Source: Allolobophora icterica
Taxonomy: Eukaryota > Annelida > Clitellata > Crassiclitellata > Lumbricidae
NCBI GenBank assembly: GCA_963556255.1
Contig: OY744605.1
Location: forward strand, 2,915,187-2,979,186
Length of the DNA stretch: 64,000 nucleotides
Direction of reading: 5' to 3'
Below are positions 1 to 12,405 of the stretch, piece by piece. The notes below the pieces were generated by a model. The model did no database searches. It was given only the letters and a program-made list of their open reading frames with translations, and was not told where the DNA came from. A program made the position numbers and the translations under genes. The number at the start of each line of letters is the position of its first letter. The first letter of the stretch is position 1.

Positions 1-800
1 CCTGCGGACGCCCATGAGTGCACACATACATACATAACATACATACATGACATACATACATTAATCAATCAACTAGACATTTATATAGCACGCTCTTCAA
101 GGCAACATATTCAGAGGCGCTCCCAGCCCAACCTCGGCGAAAGAGAACAGTCTTAAGAGCAGAGAAGAAAGAGGTGGACGAGTCCCGAGGGAGAGACCCC
201 AATTCCAGAGGAAGCCTTTCCAGATAGTGGGACCGGCAACGGAGAATGCACGCTGTTGCATGGTTGCAGTGCGAGCAAAATGAACATGTAAGTCACCACG
301 GGCGCTGGAACGGAGTGATCGGTGACCAAGAAGTGCGGACGCTGGAAGGCAAAGCTCACGTAGATAGAAGGAAGCATACATACCTACATGCATACATACA
401 TAACAGACATACATATCCCTACATGAATCCACACAATATACATACATTATACATACATAAATTTATATATACTTCCATACATACATGAATACACAAGTGC
501 ACATACAGTATACTTATGCACATACATACATACATAATGCATATACATATGCCTGCATGGATGCTTGCTTACATACATGTATTTCTACGTGCATAATACA
601 TATATATATACATACATAATTCATACATACTTACATATATACTTACGTACGTGTATACATACATGCATGAGGCATACATATATATATACATACATAAGTA
701 TTACATATATACTTACATTTGATTTCTACATACATATATTATATATATATATGCTCTATGCATATATATTATATATATATATGTGCTGTATGTATCTCTT
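1..800. repeat. CATA/TA-rich microsatellite region
   Basis: Long runs of (CATA)n and (TA)n-like sequence occupy 1-100 and 360-800, interrupted at about 95-290 by a retroelement fragment listed separately. Open frames here are made of Tyr, Ile, His and Thr from the repeat and are not genes. Confidence 0.85.
95..290 (-). mobile_element. non-LTR retrotransposon 3'-end fragment
   Basis: Read on the minus strand this contains the short motif RAFSVAGPTIWKG, typical of the C-terminal end of reverse transcriptases of CR1/L2/Jockey-type LINEs (usual form 'RSFSVAGPxxWNSLP'). The same signature recurs at 18590-18770 (minus) and many times at 21-28 kb (plus). Only the last part of the ORF is present and the frame is not intact, so this is a 5'-truncated dead copy. 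Confidence 0.55.
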
Positions 801-3180
801 GTGACTGTATTTTCGTCCGCGGTCGATTTAGAGCAAGCCATTTATAACGGGGCCATCTGGTATAAATAATTGTATGAGAACAAAGTAACTTCTTTGCACT
901 TGACCGGGGTGAGGGGTAGGGACAAGGGAATGGAAAGGGAGAGGCAGGAGAGGGGTAGGGGTAAAGGAGATTGGAGAGGTGACTTGGGACGTGAGAGGGA
1001 GGTGAGGAGAGTGGGAGAAACGAGGAGCAACAGGGTATTCGACTGAGCAGAGGCATTTGTCGAAGTAACGTACAACTTGTCAGTTTTCAATTTTTGTATT
1101 GTATTTCAAAACTTATAAAGCGCCTCTGGTGGTGGGCACTGGGTAGAGGCGCTTTATAAGTTTTCAAATACAATACAATACAATACTTACAAAATCTTTC
1201 CTTTACTGATAAGTTTAACCAGCCTAAAGACTTCACTTTGCATGCAGTCCACACCAAGAAACGTCTCAATGTTACATTAACTCGTATGATTTACGCTTAT
1301 CTGTAAGTGTATCAGAGATATTTTCTTTGTTACAGTATATTCTTTCACTTCGTAGGCGCCAACTTTTGCTTTTGTCTCTGGGTGCCAGTAGGTGCATGGG
1401 TCCTCCCTCGCTTTCCCCTACTCCCTCCCCTTAAGTAGGTGAGTTTTGGCGGATTTTCGAAGAAAATTGTTTTCGTGTTGAGGTTGTAGTGTTATTATTT
1501 ATTTATTATTTTAAATAAAAAATAAAAAAATAATTTATGTATGGGCTGTGACTGTGAGAACATGCAATCAGGGGTATTTTTGTTATAGTTGTACTTCTCA
1601 AGTTGTGAGATTACTGCTTAGGTGTAAAAAATTTGAGTCTGGGGTGCGAATTCTTCTGGGTGCGACGCACCCACTGAAATTTCTCTCTGGGTGCATTCGC
1701 AACCAAGGCTCCCAAGAAGTCTGCACCTATGTTTCAATTGACAACAACTGCATAATGCAAAGCGATTTCGATTGACTTTTAAACGCAGTTGACGTTTATA
1801 TAATTCTGTTGGAAGCATTTTAAAGGTGTGGGTTAGAATCGCCATGTAATATAGTTTTAGCGACATCTTACGGCCGCCAGGGATATCAACGTTGTTAATT
1901 TTTTTTATAGAAAAGTCAACCGTCTCTTACAAGTTACAATGAGTTATAACAGTTATTTCGTTATTTGATTGATTCCAGAAGTTATCGATATCTTATGGCA
2001 GCAAAAGCCGTTCTAGTTTTTAAAGTTTATTGTATTTCAGTTCATATTTCACATGTGTCTTCCGTTGACTTTTAGTAATATTTTAGACACCGCATTTAAC
2101 TAGTTTACTTTCATATAAGTATGCATTACGTTAGCCGTCTTCGCATAACTGGTTAGTTGTTACATTTATTGCAATGTTCAATGATTAACGAATAGGGCCT
2201 AGCTAGAAAGGCCGTTGACGTATTTGAAGTTTTGATGTATTTAAGTTCATTTTTAATACAGCTTTCGTCATCAGTGTTCTCTCCTAATTTATTCCGTTTC
2301 TGACCGGTTGTTGAGCTGGCGGTATTTGACAGGTGGTTGTTGTCAATTTTTAATTATATGTTCATTCGTGACATACGCAGAATTAGGGAATATGTACCCA
2401 CTAGAGTAGTTGCCCGTCATATGACGGGTTGAAAAAGAAAATGAATGGATTGATAGAAAGAGAAAAGAATTTGTTTGTTGGAATGCTTGATTATAAGTGA
2501 AATTGCGAGTGAAAATTCGAGCTGTTTTTGGCTTTGTCAGGCCATCCATCTTTGCCATTCCTGACGATTTAAACTTAATCGTCGGTCTTGGGGACTTTCT
2601 TCATTCATGGGACAATGAAATTTTGAAGGAATATTTACCAACAATATAGTATTTTCCAGTTTTATGACGTCTTGTGGACTGTTAGAAGAAATTATCAAGG
2701 GCCCGATAGCGCATTGGATAACATCTGGCGTAGAGTGCGAGAGGTATACAGAGATCGAGTCCCATAGGCGGACATGCTTTGTAGGCTGCAATTTGCGCCG
2801 TGTATTGCAGGCTGTCTGTTCTGTTAGTAGTTAAGATTTATCGCATAACATGTACATGTACAGCGCAGTGAGTTTGCAGGCGCTTAATTAAAGAATAATA
2901 ATAATTATTATTATTATTTATGAACAATAAAGTATTTACCCTGTATTGCACGTGACCAATCGATGTTTAGGCTAATCAATCTTCTCCTCGTCTTTGCTCC
3001 TCCTTTCCCTCAACCTCCCGTCAGATCGTATGCCATAATTAGGGAGGTCAGGCATGGTTAGCAGCATCAGTTACATTCCATACATTCCGCTGCAGCCACG
3101 AAGGGACGGCCGCTACATTCCAGAAGCGTTTATCGACAGACGGACACACAGTTCTAGGAAACTATATAAGAGATATTATT
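801..3180. other. intergenic or intronic DNA without a recognised gene
   Basis: No convincing coding exon was found. The stretch holds a purine-rich tract (900-1030), a LINE-tail palindrome (1100-1190), degenerate copies of the dispersed motif family near 1981 and 2200, and short AT-rich runs. It may be an intron of the host gene whose exons start at 4303, but no upstream exon was identified. Confidence 0.5.
1098..1192. repeat. palindromic LINE tail with pentanucleotide repeats
   Basis: The two arms read CTTATAAAGCGCCTCT and AGAGGCGCTTTATAAG, a perfect 16-bp inverted repeat around a GGTGGTGGGCACTGGGT loop. Each side carries ACAAT-type pentanucleotide repeats. The same GCGC-plus-(ACAAT)n tail ends LINE fragments at about 55890-55975 and 57285-57355, so this is probably two such tails head to head or a tail hairpin. 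Confidence 0.6.
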
Positions 3181-3248
3181 ATTATTGTTATTGTTGTTGT
3201 TGTTATTATTATTGTTGTTGTTGTTGTTATTATTATTATTATTATTAC

Positions 3249-3283
<35 letters not shown>

Positions 3284-3310
3284 TATTATTATTTATTATT
3301 ATTATTATTA

Positions 3311-3343
<33 letters not shown>

Positions 3344-3404
3344 GTTATTGTTATTGTTATTGTTATTATTATTATTATTGTTATTGTTATTGTTATTATT
3401 ATTA

Positions 3405-3475
<71 letters not shown>
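3172..3475. repeat. (TTA/TTG)n microsatellite
   Basis: About 300 bp of ATT/ATG-type trinucleotide repeat. The long poly-Leu, poly-Ile and poly-Asn frames across it are by-products of the repeat. Confidence 0.95.
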
Positions 3476-3660
3476 ACTGCTTTGTAGTATATAGTTTAAT
3501 GACATTTCTTTATTATTGGATAATTTGCCTGAAGCCTTCTTTTCCTTGCATTTTTAGCGTCAACCTCCAGATAATACGATGACGATGAGACAATTCCTTC
3601 TTCTGCTAAAGGTTAATTTATCCATTCTAGGCACTTGTCTTAGGATTAAACACTGTAGCA

Positions 3661-3958
<298 letters not shown>

Positions 3959-4154
3959 TTCGTGAGTTATTTATTATTATTTATTAGCCAATTATAACAG
4001 GAAAAAACTGTTATATGTAGAATGCTCTATTCATATTGACTTGATAACAGTTGTTTATATATGTTGTATGTACACCGGAGTGCGTCTTGCAGCCGGTAAA
4101 AATAAAGAATATACTTAATTACTTACTTAAGAAATTGTTTTCTTTTTGCCGGTG

Positions 4155-4235
4155 CTGGCATTGATGCGGGTTGAAAGCGCCGCTGATCTGAGTGGCGCTA
4201 TATAAGTTTTCGGTTACAATTACAATTACAATTCC
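4155..4235 (+). mobile_element. LINE/SINE 3' tail fragment
   Basis: A short GCGC stem (AAAGCGCCGCTGATC ... GTGGCGCTATATAAG) is followed by pentanucleotide repeats (ATTAC)n. This resembles the 3' tails of the LINE fragments near 55.9 and 57.3 kb and lies about 70 bp upstream of a host exon. Confidence 0.5.
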
Positions 4236-4302
4236 TTATTATGTTAAACTTGGAAGAAGTTATTTTGATTGTGTTGCAATTTTTCTTTCTTGTTCCGTCA
4301 AG

Positions 4303-4413
4303 GACATGAACCTGATCAGCAAGGACTTGACCCCAAAGGCCATCGTTGATGTCTTGACTTTCGATGACCCCAAAGTCCGAGACCCTCAGGGTGCCGTTAA
4401 CCTTGAGTTGGAG
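4303..4413 (+). CDS. host gene, internal exon A (possible RSPH10B-like protein)
   Basis: The 111-bp exon encodes 37 residues in phase 0, starting DMNLISKDLTPKAIVDVL. It is preceded by a pyrimidine-rich tract (ttttctttcttgttccgtc) and AG, and followed by the donor GAG|GTGCGT. Base composition and codon use look coding, unlike the AT-rich surroundings. The next exon at 5503 continues in the same phase. The protein family is uncertain: the joined exons resemble the C-terminal region of radial spoke head 10 homolog B proteins, which belong to the ciliary axoneme, but this rests on memory of the family. Exons upstream of the window, or not recognised within it, must carry the N-terminus. Confidence 0.65.
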
Positions 4414-4547
4414 GTGCGTATCATGTCAGACTTTGAGTGGCGGAGTGTTCCATTTTCTGATTGGTATGGCTCCAGTCTATAAAATGGAGTTCGAATCCTG
4501 CTGTGGAACCGTTTTGATGAGAGTGTGAAAGTGGTGTGATTGTTTAA

Positions 4548-4800
4548 GTGTTGTGTGATGTTGTTTCATCGTCATCATCATTGTCGCTACCATCACCCAC
4601 CACCGTTTTTATCATCGTCATCGACATCGTCATCTTCATCATCTTCGTCATCTTAATCTTCAGCATCGTCATCTTCATCAGCATCGTCATCTTCAGCAGC
4701 TTCATCATCTTCATCATCATCTTCTCCATCATATCGTCTTCAGCATTCGTCTTAATTCTTCATCGTAATCGTCTTCATCGTCTTCATCGTCATCACAACT
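4548..4800. repeat. CATC/CTTCAT-rich degenerate microsatellite in intron
   Basis: Imperfect TCATC/TCGTCATCTTCA repeats dominate. The open frames of Ser/Ile or Met/Lys across them are repeat by-products. The tract lies in the intron between 4414 and 5502. Confidence 0.8.
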
Positions 4801-4914
4801 ATATCAGTTTGAGCACCATCATCTTGAGCTCTTCAAGAGATCCCAATAAAATATATCACATTTTACATATAGTATTCAGTTAGTCGAATATAATAGGCAA
4901 ACTCAGATAGGATG

Positions 4915-5400
4915 AATATCTCATTTAATTAGGGAAACAGATTTGCGCTTAATCATAAAAGCCTAGTTCCGCGTAATTAGGAAGGACTATCCGCTTAATC
5001 ACGGAGCGTATTTTCACTTGATTAGGGAAGCTTATTTGCGTTTACTTAGGGAAGCCTATTTACTTTTGATAAGAAAGTATTCCCGCTTAATTAGGGGAGC
5101 CTATTTAAGCGTGTTGAAAGCCTAGTTGCGCTTGATTATTTCTGTTTATTTAGGAAAGCCTATATTGTCACGTAATTAGGGAAGCCTATTAGCGAGTAAT
5201 TAAGAAAGTCTGGTACGGATTAATTATCAAAGCCCATTTTTCATCATTAGTCTGAGGTTGAGAGATGGCTGTCTCTCTAATTTAGCGGAAATAGGCTTTC
5301 CTAATTAGCGGAAATAGGCTTTATTATGGAAGTGGGCTTCCCTAATTCGCGGACATTAGGCTTTCCTAGTTAGCGGAAATTGGCTTTCATAATTAAGCAG
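4915..5400. repeat. degenerate minisatellite in two opposing orientations
   Basis: A degenerate unit built on AATTAGGGAAGCCTATTTGC recurs about every 30-45 bp from 4925 to 5215 in one orientation. From 5285 to 5400 it occurs as the reverse complement (GGCTTTCCTAATTAGCGGAA). The whole is an imperfect inverted minisatellite in the intron. Confidence 0.7.
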
Positions 5401-5502
5401 AAACAGGACTGACTGATCATAAAGATGTAGACCACACGAATGTCCAGTGTATCTAGACATTATTCTCTTCAGTCACTTTTGTCTGCTTCTCATGTCCTAC
5501 AG

Positions 5503-5664
5503 ATGGGGTTCCTCGATTTCTTTGAGGCCCTGGTCGGCTGTGCCGAAGTCTACGTCACGGAGGCCGTGCTCAGGGACCCAAGTAACCCGAGCTTCACCCT
5601 GACCAAAGATCCGAGCGCTATGACACTTGTCCAATCCGCTGCTGAATTTCAACTACAGGCCAAG
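5503..5664 (+). CDS. host gene, internal exon B
   Basis: A 162-bp exon (54 codons, phase 0) begins MGFLDFFEALVGCAEVYV. The acceptor is TCATGTCCTACAG and the donor CAAG|GTCAGA. It joins exon A without a frame break. The 'LDFFEALxGCAEV' core is the most conserved-looking part of this gene and is what suggests a radial-spoke-head-10B-like protein. The following intron of 10,028 bp is filled with repeats. Confidence 0.7.
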
Positions 5665-5775
5665 GTCAGAGCACAGTGTCTACATAGAGCTTTCTGACAC
5701 ATAATGTGTTTCTGACACATTGTGCGTTTTCTAGCATGCAGTGTTTTTGCTGACAAATTATGTGTTTTTTGTCGC

Positions 5776-5988
5776 AAAGTATGCAGTTGACATTGTCGAG
5801 TGTGCAGTTGACATTGTCGAGTGTGCGGTTGACATTGTCGAGTGTGCGGTTGACATTGTCGAGTGTGCAGTTGACATTGTCGAGTATGCAGTTGACATTG
5901 TCGAGTATGCAGTTGACATTGTCGAGTGTGCAGTTGACATTGTCGAGTGTGCAGTTGACATTGTCGAATGTGCAGTTGACTTGTCTGG
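5776..5988 (+). repeat. 21-bp minisatellite, about 10 copies
   Basis: The unit GTGTGCAGTTGACATTGTCGA-type sequence (21 bp) repeats about ten times with a few substitutions. Because 21 is a multiple of three, all frames stay open (AVDIVEC on one frame). It is preceded by TTTCTGACACA repeats also seen at 34120-34215 beside the Polinton. There is no evidence that it is coding. Confidence 0.9.
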
Positions 5989-6224
5989 AGTTAAATACTG
6001 TGGTTGGTTAGATATACTAAATAGGCCCTGTCTTACTTACCTTTACCATACCATACCATATCATACCAGATCTTACCATTTCCCTTACCACATCTTGCAT
6101 TACCATATCTGGCACTATCTTACTTTAACTTATGTTTGTACTTTGCCAATCCTTACTTACCTCGTCCTACTTTGACTTATGGTAGGATTACTACAGTTTC
6201 AAAGCCACTGGAGTGGATTCGATT

Positions 6225-8512
6225 GTAGATTAGATTAGATTATGCTAGATTATATGCCGAGGCTAAGTAAAATGAAGTCGCTAACACTTCCTACCCATGG
6301 CTGCCACACATTCTGTGTCATCGGACAGAGCTAGTTAGTTGCTGTTTATCGACGCTGTGTCATGACGAAGATGATTAGCGACGCCCTCCTCTATCTAAAG
6401 CTTGGGACTGGCACTCGCAGAGTACGGGCATTGGAGGGGCTGAAGTTACTGGCGATTGGATCCAATTTTTCAACGGCAGCTTATGACATCCAAGGCCCTG
6501 AAGTCGATAGGAAAATGAAGCACCTACGGCCTACGGGTGATTGGTAAATTAAGACCTTGTAGTTAATTAATTAATATTATTAATCCACTGTTTAACCACG
6601 TCTTGACGTCGACTGCACCTTTCCTCTATCAACAAAACTCTACGATGATCCATTGATTAAACGAAGCTGGTTAACATAAAGCGTATGTTGACAACGTTCT
6701 AAAGGTGTCTAATGGGAATATTTAAGTGGTTAACGACATCTTGTGGCTGCCAGGGCCGTTGACGTTGACTTGCCACGAGGATTATCTGACGATTGGATGG
6801 ATTCGAACAGTTTAACGAGATGGCATCAGAGGCCGTTGACTTCGATAGTGGAAAAGCTATTAACAGTTCTCAATGTCTGTCTTGTAAGTTCTTCCAGCAA
6901 ACGACTGAGAAACTGTAGGTTCGGCCACCAGAGGGCATAGTTGTAGAGTATGAAATTGTTAATAGAAGTGTAAAATCACCAAATGAGGAATGCCGAGTGT
7001 TATGGTCGCATCAGTTTCTTGCTTTCAAGCACAACTTAGTTAACTCAAACCTTAACTGTAGATATTGTAAACATGTTACTACGGATCAAACGGTTTAACG
7101 ACGTCTTTTGGCAACAAAGGCCGTTGACGTCAGCGGAAATTCATCTCGACAGTTCTCACTTCTCACCGTTCGTAGGGCTGAAAACGATGGAGGAGGATCC
7201 AGAGTTTAATGACATCTTATGGCAACAAAAGCCGTTGACGTCGACAGGATATTATTTTTAACAGTCTTCACCGTTCGTATGGCATTGTCGTTAACCATTG
7301 GAAAATTAAATCATTTATTTAAACACCCGTAAAACGTGCTAACCGACCACATATTATAGGCCTACTGGGCATTTGGAGTTCTGAATTTAAGCAGATTCGG
7401 ATCTTAAATTTATTATATTGTCGGTGAGAAACGTTTTAAGGGTGTCTGAAGAAATCATTTTATTTTCCAAGGATTAGCGACGTCTTATTGCAACAAAGCC
7501 TTTGACGTCGACAGAAATTCTTTTGAATGGTTCTCACCGTTCGTATTATGGCATAATTCAGTCGGAGCAATAACGCAGCCCATTTGTCTGTAGCCAAGGT
7601 TTAACGACATCATGTTGCGTTAACGTCTTTGGTAAAGTTTATTTATTTTCTCTTCTTTTTCTGCTGGTGTTATTGCTCATCTCTCCTGTGTTTGTTGATG
7701 TTGTCTGACGTTCATGCTGTCGTATCTACGGCTTTTGTATCGTGGCGTTTTCAGGTCGTTCCAAAGGCTGGTGTTTCTGGAATGCTTCTTGTTGTTGTCA
7801 GGCCTGTCCAAGATCTCTCTCTATGTGGCTGCGTCGCTTGCGTACCGATTTCATATGTGAACTGTTTTGTTTTGTTTTCTAGATTTCTTTGGCACTGTCC
7901 TTCTTCCGCTTCCGAGACATATTGACGGTGATGACTACTTCCTCCTCTGTTGTTTTTTTGATGGTTTCTGCTTTAATGATATCTGGGCATTGGTTTTTTG
8001 GTGTCTATGGTTGCATGTGGTTCATTGTTCGTCATCGTCCAACCTTCGATTCTGAGACAGCCGATCCACTGTTTCCTGTTGGGTTGAGTTGTTCATACTT
8101 CTTCTCTTCTTTCGTATTTTGCGAACGGCTGCTCAAGTGCCAAACCCCAGAACACCTCCAATGCAGTCCTCCGTCCGCCATGGTCGCCATGGTGCAATTT
8201 CCTTTCATGCTGCTGCCATTGACCAGTTGGGAAGAACAAAGGAGCCTGCCGCCTATTGATAATACGCACCGATGACAGACGCCAGATTACCAAGGCCGAT
8301 GGTATCCGACGCTTTAGAAGATCCTTGGAGAAGAGTTGACCATCTGTCCTTTCACGGAGCCGTCTTCCGCATCCGAGGCGGGCTTGTCGTTTCTCCTCTG
8401 GTGTTGAATGGTTGGCTGTTCTACGGGTGACGACCAGTCGTTGCTGAGAACCTTCCATCGACGCTGTCGCCGTTGTGTACTTCGTCACCGACTTTGTCAT
8501 CGTTATTAGATT
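6225..8512 (+). repeat. ~2.3-kb tandem duplication, copy 1
   Basis: The segment starts with AGATTATGCTAGATTATATG and a recognisable succession: family-C repeat (6330-6450), motif-A copies (6729, 6808, 7093, 7204, 7474), then a Thr/Val-rich non-coding stretch (7630-8500). The same succession recurs at 8513-10920 with roughly 75-85% similarity by eye. Both lie in the long host intron. The minus-strand frame at 8093-8500 is shared by both copies but is broken in copy 2 and matches no family I recognise. Confidence 0.7.
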
Positions 8513-10925
8513 GTAGATTAGATTAGATTAAACTAGATTATATGCTGAGGCTAAGCAAAGTGAAGTCGCTAACACTTCATACCCATGGCTGCCTGACATT
8601 CTGTGTCATCGGACTGAGCTAGTTAGTTGCTGTTTAACGACGCTGTGTCATAACGAAGATCATTAGCAACACCCTCCTCCTTTATCAAAGCTTGGGACTG
8701 GCACTACCACAGCATGGGCACTGGAGGGGTTGAATATGTTGGCGTTTGGATCCGACGGTTCAACGACATCTTATGACATCCAAGGCCTTGATGTCGACAG
8801 GAAAAATGAAGCATCTATCAGTGATTGGTAAATTAAGACCTGGGTTTAATTACTTATTATTATTAATCCATTGTTTAACGACATCTTGTGGCTGCCAGGG
8901 TCGTTGACGTTGCCCTAGCCTTACCTATTACTAAAGAGGGAGGAAACTGTTGATTACTGAGAGAATAAACGAAGCTGCGCAATATATGGCGTCTGGAAAC
9001 TGCGTTCTAAAGGCATTATCCAGGGCCGTTGACGTTGACTTGCCATGAGGATGATCTGGCGATTGGAGGGATTCAAACAGTTTAATGAGATGTTATGGCA
9101 TCAAAGACCGTTGATTTCGATAGGAGAAAATCTATTAACAGTTCTCAATGTCCGTCTTGTTAGTTCTTCCAGCAAACCACTGAGAAACTCTAGATTCGGC
9201 CACCAGGGGCATGAAATTGTTAAATGAGGTGTCGTAAAATCACCAATTGAACAGTTTTTACCGTTCGCATTGTCATTGGAAAATAAAACGTATTAGACAC
9301 CCTTAAAAATTTCTTACCGACCACATATTTGAACCAGCAGTTATTAGTTTTTTTAGTATAACATAAGACAGTGTCTGAATATAAGTGTTATAGGGTCGGT
9401 GAGAAACGTTTTAAGGGTGTCTAAAGAAATCATTTTAGTTAAAGACATCTTATGGCAACAAACCATTTGACGTCGACAGAAATTATTTTGAATAGTTCTC
9501 ACCGTTCGTATACTATGGCATAATTCAGTCCGAGCAATAACGCAGCCAATTAGTCTGCAGCCATGGTTTAACGACATCATTTAGCATCTAGGCCCGTTGA
9601 CGTCTTCCGTAGAGTTTGTTTATTTTCTCTTCTTTCTCTGTTGGTGTTTTTGTTAATCTTTCCTGTGTTGGTTGATGTTGTCGGTCGTTCTTGCTGTCGT
9701 ATCTACCGCTTTTGTATCGTGATGTTTTCAGGTCGTTCCAAAGGCTGGTGTTTCTGTGATGCTTCTTGTTGTTGTCAGGCCTGAAAGAAGTGTTTTATAA
9801 TTTTCTTTCGTAGTGTCCTGATTTCTTTCCGATTGTTTTTATGCGTGTTGTTGCTCTCTTCAGGCCCGGTTCGTCCATATGGGCAACTGAGCAGCCGCCC
9901 AGGGCCGCCGATTTTTAGGGGCCGCCAATTTTCCATTTTTCAAAAATTATTTAATTATTATTCGTAAAAAGAGGTGAATGACTGAAGAGAAAAAAAGTTC
10001 ATCAACTTTTTTGTGCTTAGGGCCGCCGGTTTGCCTAGGGCCGCCAAATGTCTTGAGCCGGGCCTGGCTCTCTTCACGTTGCATGTTAGTCTTTGTTTTT
10101 TCCTGTTATTTCTGCTTTTCGTGGCCCTCGGTCATCAGTCGTTTCCCTCTGCTGTGTCACGTGGTCGTAACCCCTTCCGAGGTCGTGTCTCCTTCGTCGT
10201 GAAACGGTTGTGTGTAACACGGACGGTGACCAGTTGCAGTGATTGGTAAATTAAGACCTGGGGTCAATTAATTATTATTATTAATCCATTGTTTAGCGAC
10301 ATCTTGTGGCTGCCAGGGCCGTTGACGTCGACCTCACGTTACCTATAACTAAAGCGCGATGAAGCTGTTTACTACTAAGCAAATAAGCGAAGCTGCGCAA
10401 TATATCGCGTATGGTAACTACGTTCTAAAGGTGTCTAACGGGAGCATTGCATTTGTTCTGTTTTGTTGTCTTTGGTTGCCTGTGGCTCATTGTTCGTCAT
10501 CGTCCAATCTTCGATTCTGAGACAGCCGAGCCATTTTGTCCGTTTGGGCTTTGTTCATACTTCTTCTCTTCTCTCGTGTTTTTGCGAACGGCTGCTGTAG
10601 TGCTAACTCCCACAACACCTCCAATGCAGTCCTCCGTCCGCCATGGTGCAATTTCCTTTCATGCTTCTGCCATCGACCACTTGGCAAGAACAAAGTAGCC
10701 TCCCGCCTAAAGATAAGGCGAACCGATGACTCACGCCAGATTACCAAGGCCGATGCTATCTGACGCTCTGGGAGATCTTTTGAGAAGAGTTGTCCTTCCA
10801 CGTAGCCATTCGCTTCTGAGGCAGGCTTGTCGTTTCTCCTCCGGTGGTGAACAGTTGGCTGGTCTACGGGCGATGACCAGTCGCTTTGCTGTCCACGCTG
10901 TCGCCCTTGTGTATATCTTCACCGA
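8513..10925 (+). repeat. ~2.3-kb tandem duplication, copy 2
   Basis: Second copy of the segment at 6225-8512, with the same internal order up to about 9790. It then differs by the hAT-type insertion at 9861-10066 and by rearranged sequence at 10075-10440 before similarity resumes at 10450-10920. The extra insertion shows that copy 2 acquired material after the duplication, or that copy 1 lost it. Confidence 0.65.
9861..10066. mobile_element. hAT-type non-autonomous element, 206 bp
   Basis: Terminal inverted repeats CAGGCCCGG / CCGGGCCTG bound the element. It is flanked by a perfect 8-bp duplication GCTCTCTT (9853-9860 and 10067-10074). The 8-bp duplication and CAGG ends are diagnostic of hAT transposons. 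The interior carries repeated GGGCCGCC motifs and no transposase. It is inserted in copy 2 of the 2.3-kb duplication. Confidence 0.9.
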
Positions 10926-11664
10926 TCCCCTCCCCTCCCCTCAAGAAGGCAGAAACGGCTTAAGCTCCCTCTCCACAAGACACACGCATCGGACATTTAC
11001 GCCGGGGAGAGATTCCTTTCAGGCAGTGCAACTCGGCCGGTGCTCCCAGAGAGAATGCAACCGATTGGATCAAGACTTTAACGACATCTTATGGCACAGA
11101 GGCTGTTGATGTCGATATAAATTATTTTTGAACAGTTTTCACCGTTCGTATGGCATTAGTGGTTGGTTAGGTGCTGTTTAACGACACTTTGTCATTCCAA
11201 AGATGGTAAGCGTCGCCCTCCTTTCTCCAGCTTCGGACTGGCACTGTCAGAGTACGGGCAGTGGCGGACTTTATAGCATTATCGTATCCAGAGTTTAACG
11301 ACATCTTATGGCAAGAAAGGCTCTGGACGTCGGCAGGAATTATTTAGGTTTAATATAGCTTTATATATAATGCCCGTTCGGATCGTTTTAAAGGTGTCTA
11401 ATACGAGCATGGCCTCGATCTACGTTAACGACATCTTAGGGCAACATTGGCTGTGGACGTCAACAGAAATTATTTTTAACAGGTTGTTGTTGTTTTTGTA
11501 TTGTTTAATACGACTACGCATTCTCCCTTCGTTCAATGATCCAACCGATTAAATGCAGTTGCTCAAATATAGCGTTTGTCGACACACTATTAAAGGTGGC
11601 TAATGGAGTGTCTTGCATTAGCGACTGTTTATAGAAATGTATGACGTCAACCTTATCTCAGCTG

Positions 11665-12245
11665 CAGTGTTGAGTAAACTCACACAAGAAATGAGTTAAA
11701 TCAAAACTCAACTCACGCACCTCAAAATGAGTTTAAACTCAAACTCAACTCATCCTAAGTGAAATGAGTTAACTCAAACTCAGTTGTTAAATGAGTTAAC
11801 TCATAAACTCACACGTTTCATACTAGCACGTTCTAATCAAGCAACATTTTTTCCATCACGCCTACTTGTAACAGAAAAATATTTTCCATAAAGAATACAC
11901 GGTACTTCAGACATGTTGTTCTTAACTGTTCACAATATACAAAATATGCAGTGCTTAAATACTGTCCGCTAGCAGTGTTTACGACCCTCCCTGCCGTCGC
12001 CACTCACCAGTATGGAAAGCCGACGATATAAAAAAGGCTTGTTTCAACATAATATGTGCCGATTGCCGAAGAGTGAGTTGAGTTTAAAATAATTGACAGT
12101 TAAAACTCAAACTCACAGAAAATATGAGTTAACTCAAACTCATAACTCACACTCTTTAAGGTGAGTTAACTCAAACTCATAAATCACAGCAAGTGAGTTA
12201 ACTCGTGAGTTTAAACTCATATGAGTTAACTCATACCCAACACTG
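11665..12245. mobile_element. hAT-type non-autonomous element, 581 bp
   Basis: The ends are CAGTGTTG / CAACACTG, with a perfect 8-bp target duplication CTCAGCTG (11657-11664, 12246-12253). Both ends carry clusters of GAGTTAACTC-type palindromes, candidate subterminal transposase-binding repeats. It encodes no transposase. Confidence 0.9.
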
Positions 12246-12405
12246 CTCAGCTGATTGGTTATGGTTTCTATTAAACGGTTTTAAATAATAATAGCTTATT
12301 AGTAGTCTTGTATACATGTAATCTGCATGGAGACGTTTAAGTTGCTGTACACCAAAATGCGGTTTCCAATTGGTTCTATTAAAGAAGATTCTATTCTATT
12401 CTATT

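Noticed and set aside
1350..1870. Possible hAT element around the GGGTGC-rich stretch
   Set aside because: No matching terminal inverted repeats or 8-bp duplication could be found.
3054..3505. Long poly-Leu, poly-Ile and poly-Asn ORFs
   Set aside because: They are translations of a trinucleotide microsatellite and continue into it from non-coding DNA.
4548..4883. Ser/Ile-rich ORF near 4.6 kb and the similar one at 56562-56855
   Set aside because: Both translate degenerate TCATCG/GTCGTTATC microsatellites.
5780..5986. CRISPR-like regular repeats
   Set aside because: The 21-bp units are contiguous with no spacers, in a eukaryotic intron; it is a minisatellite.
8093..8500. A minus-strand gene of 135 residues, with a related frame at 10487-10801
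   Set aside because: The two copies belong to the 2.3-kb tandem duplication, the frame is not kept between them, and no domain is recognisable.
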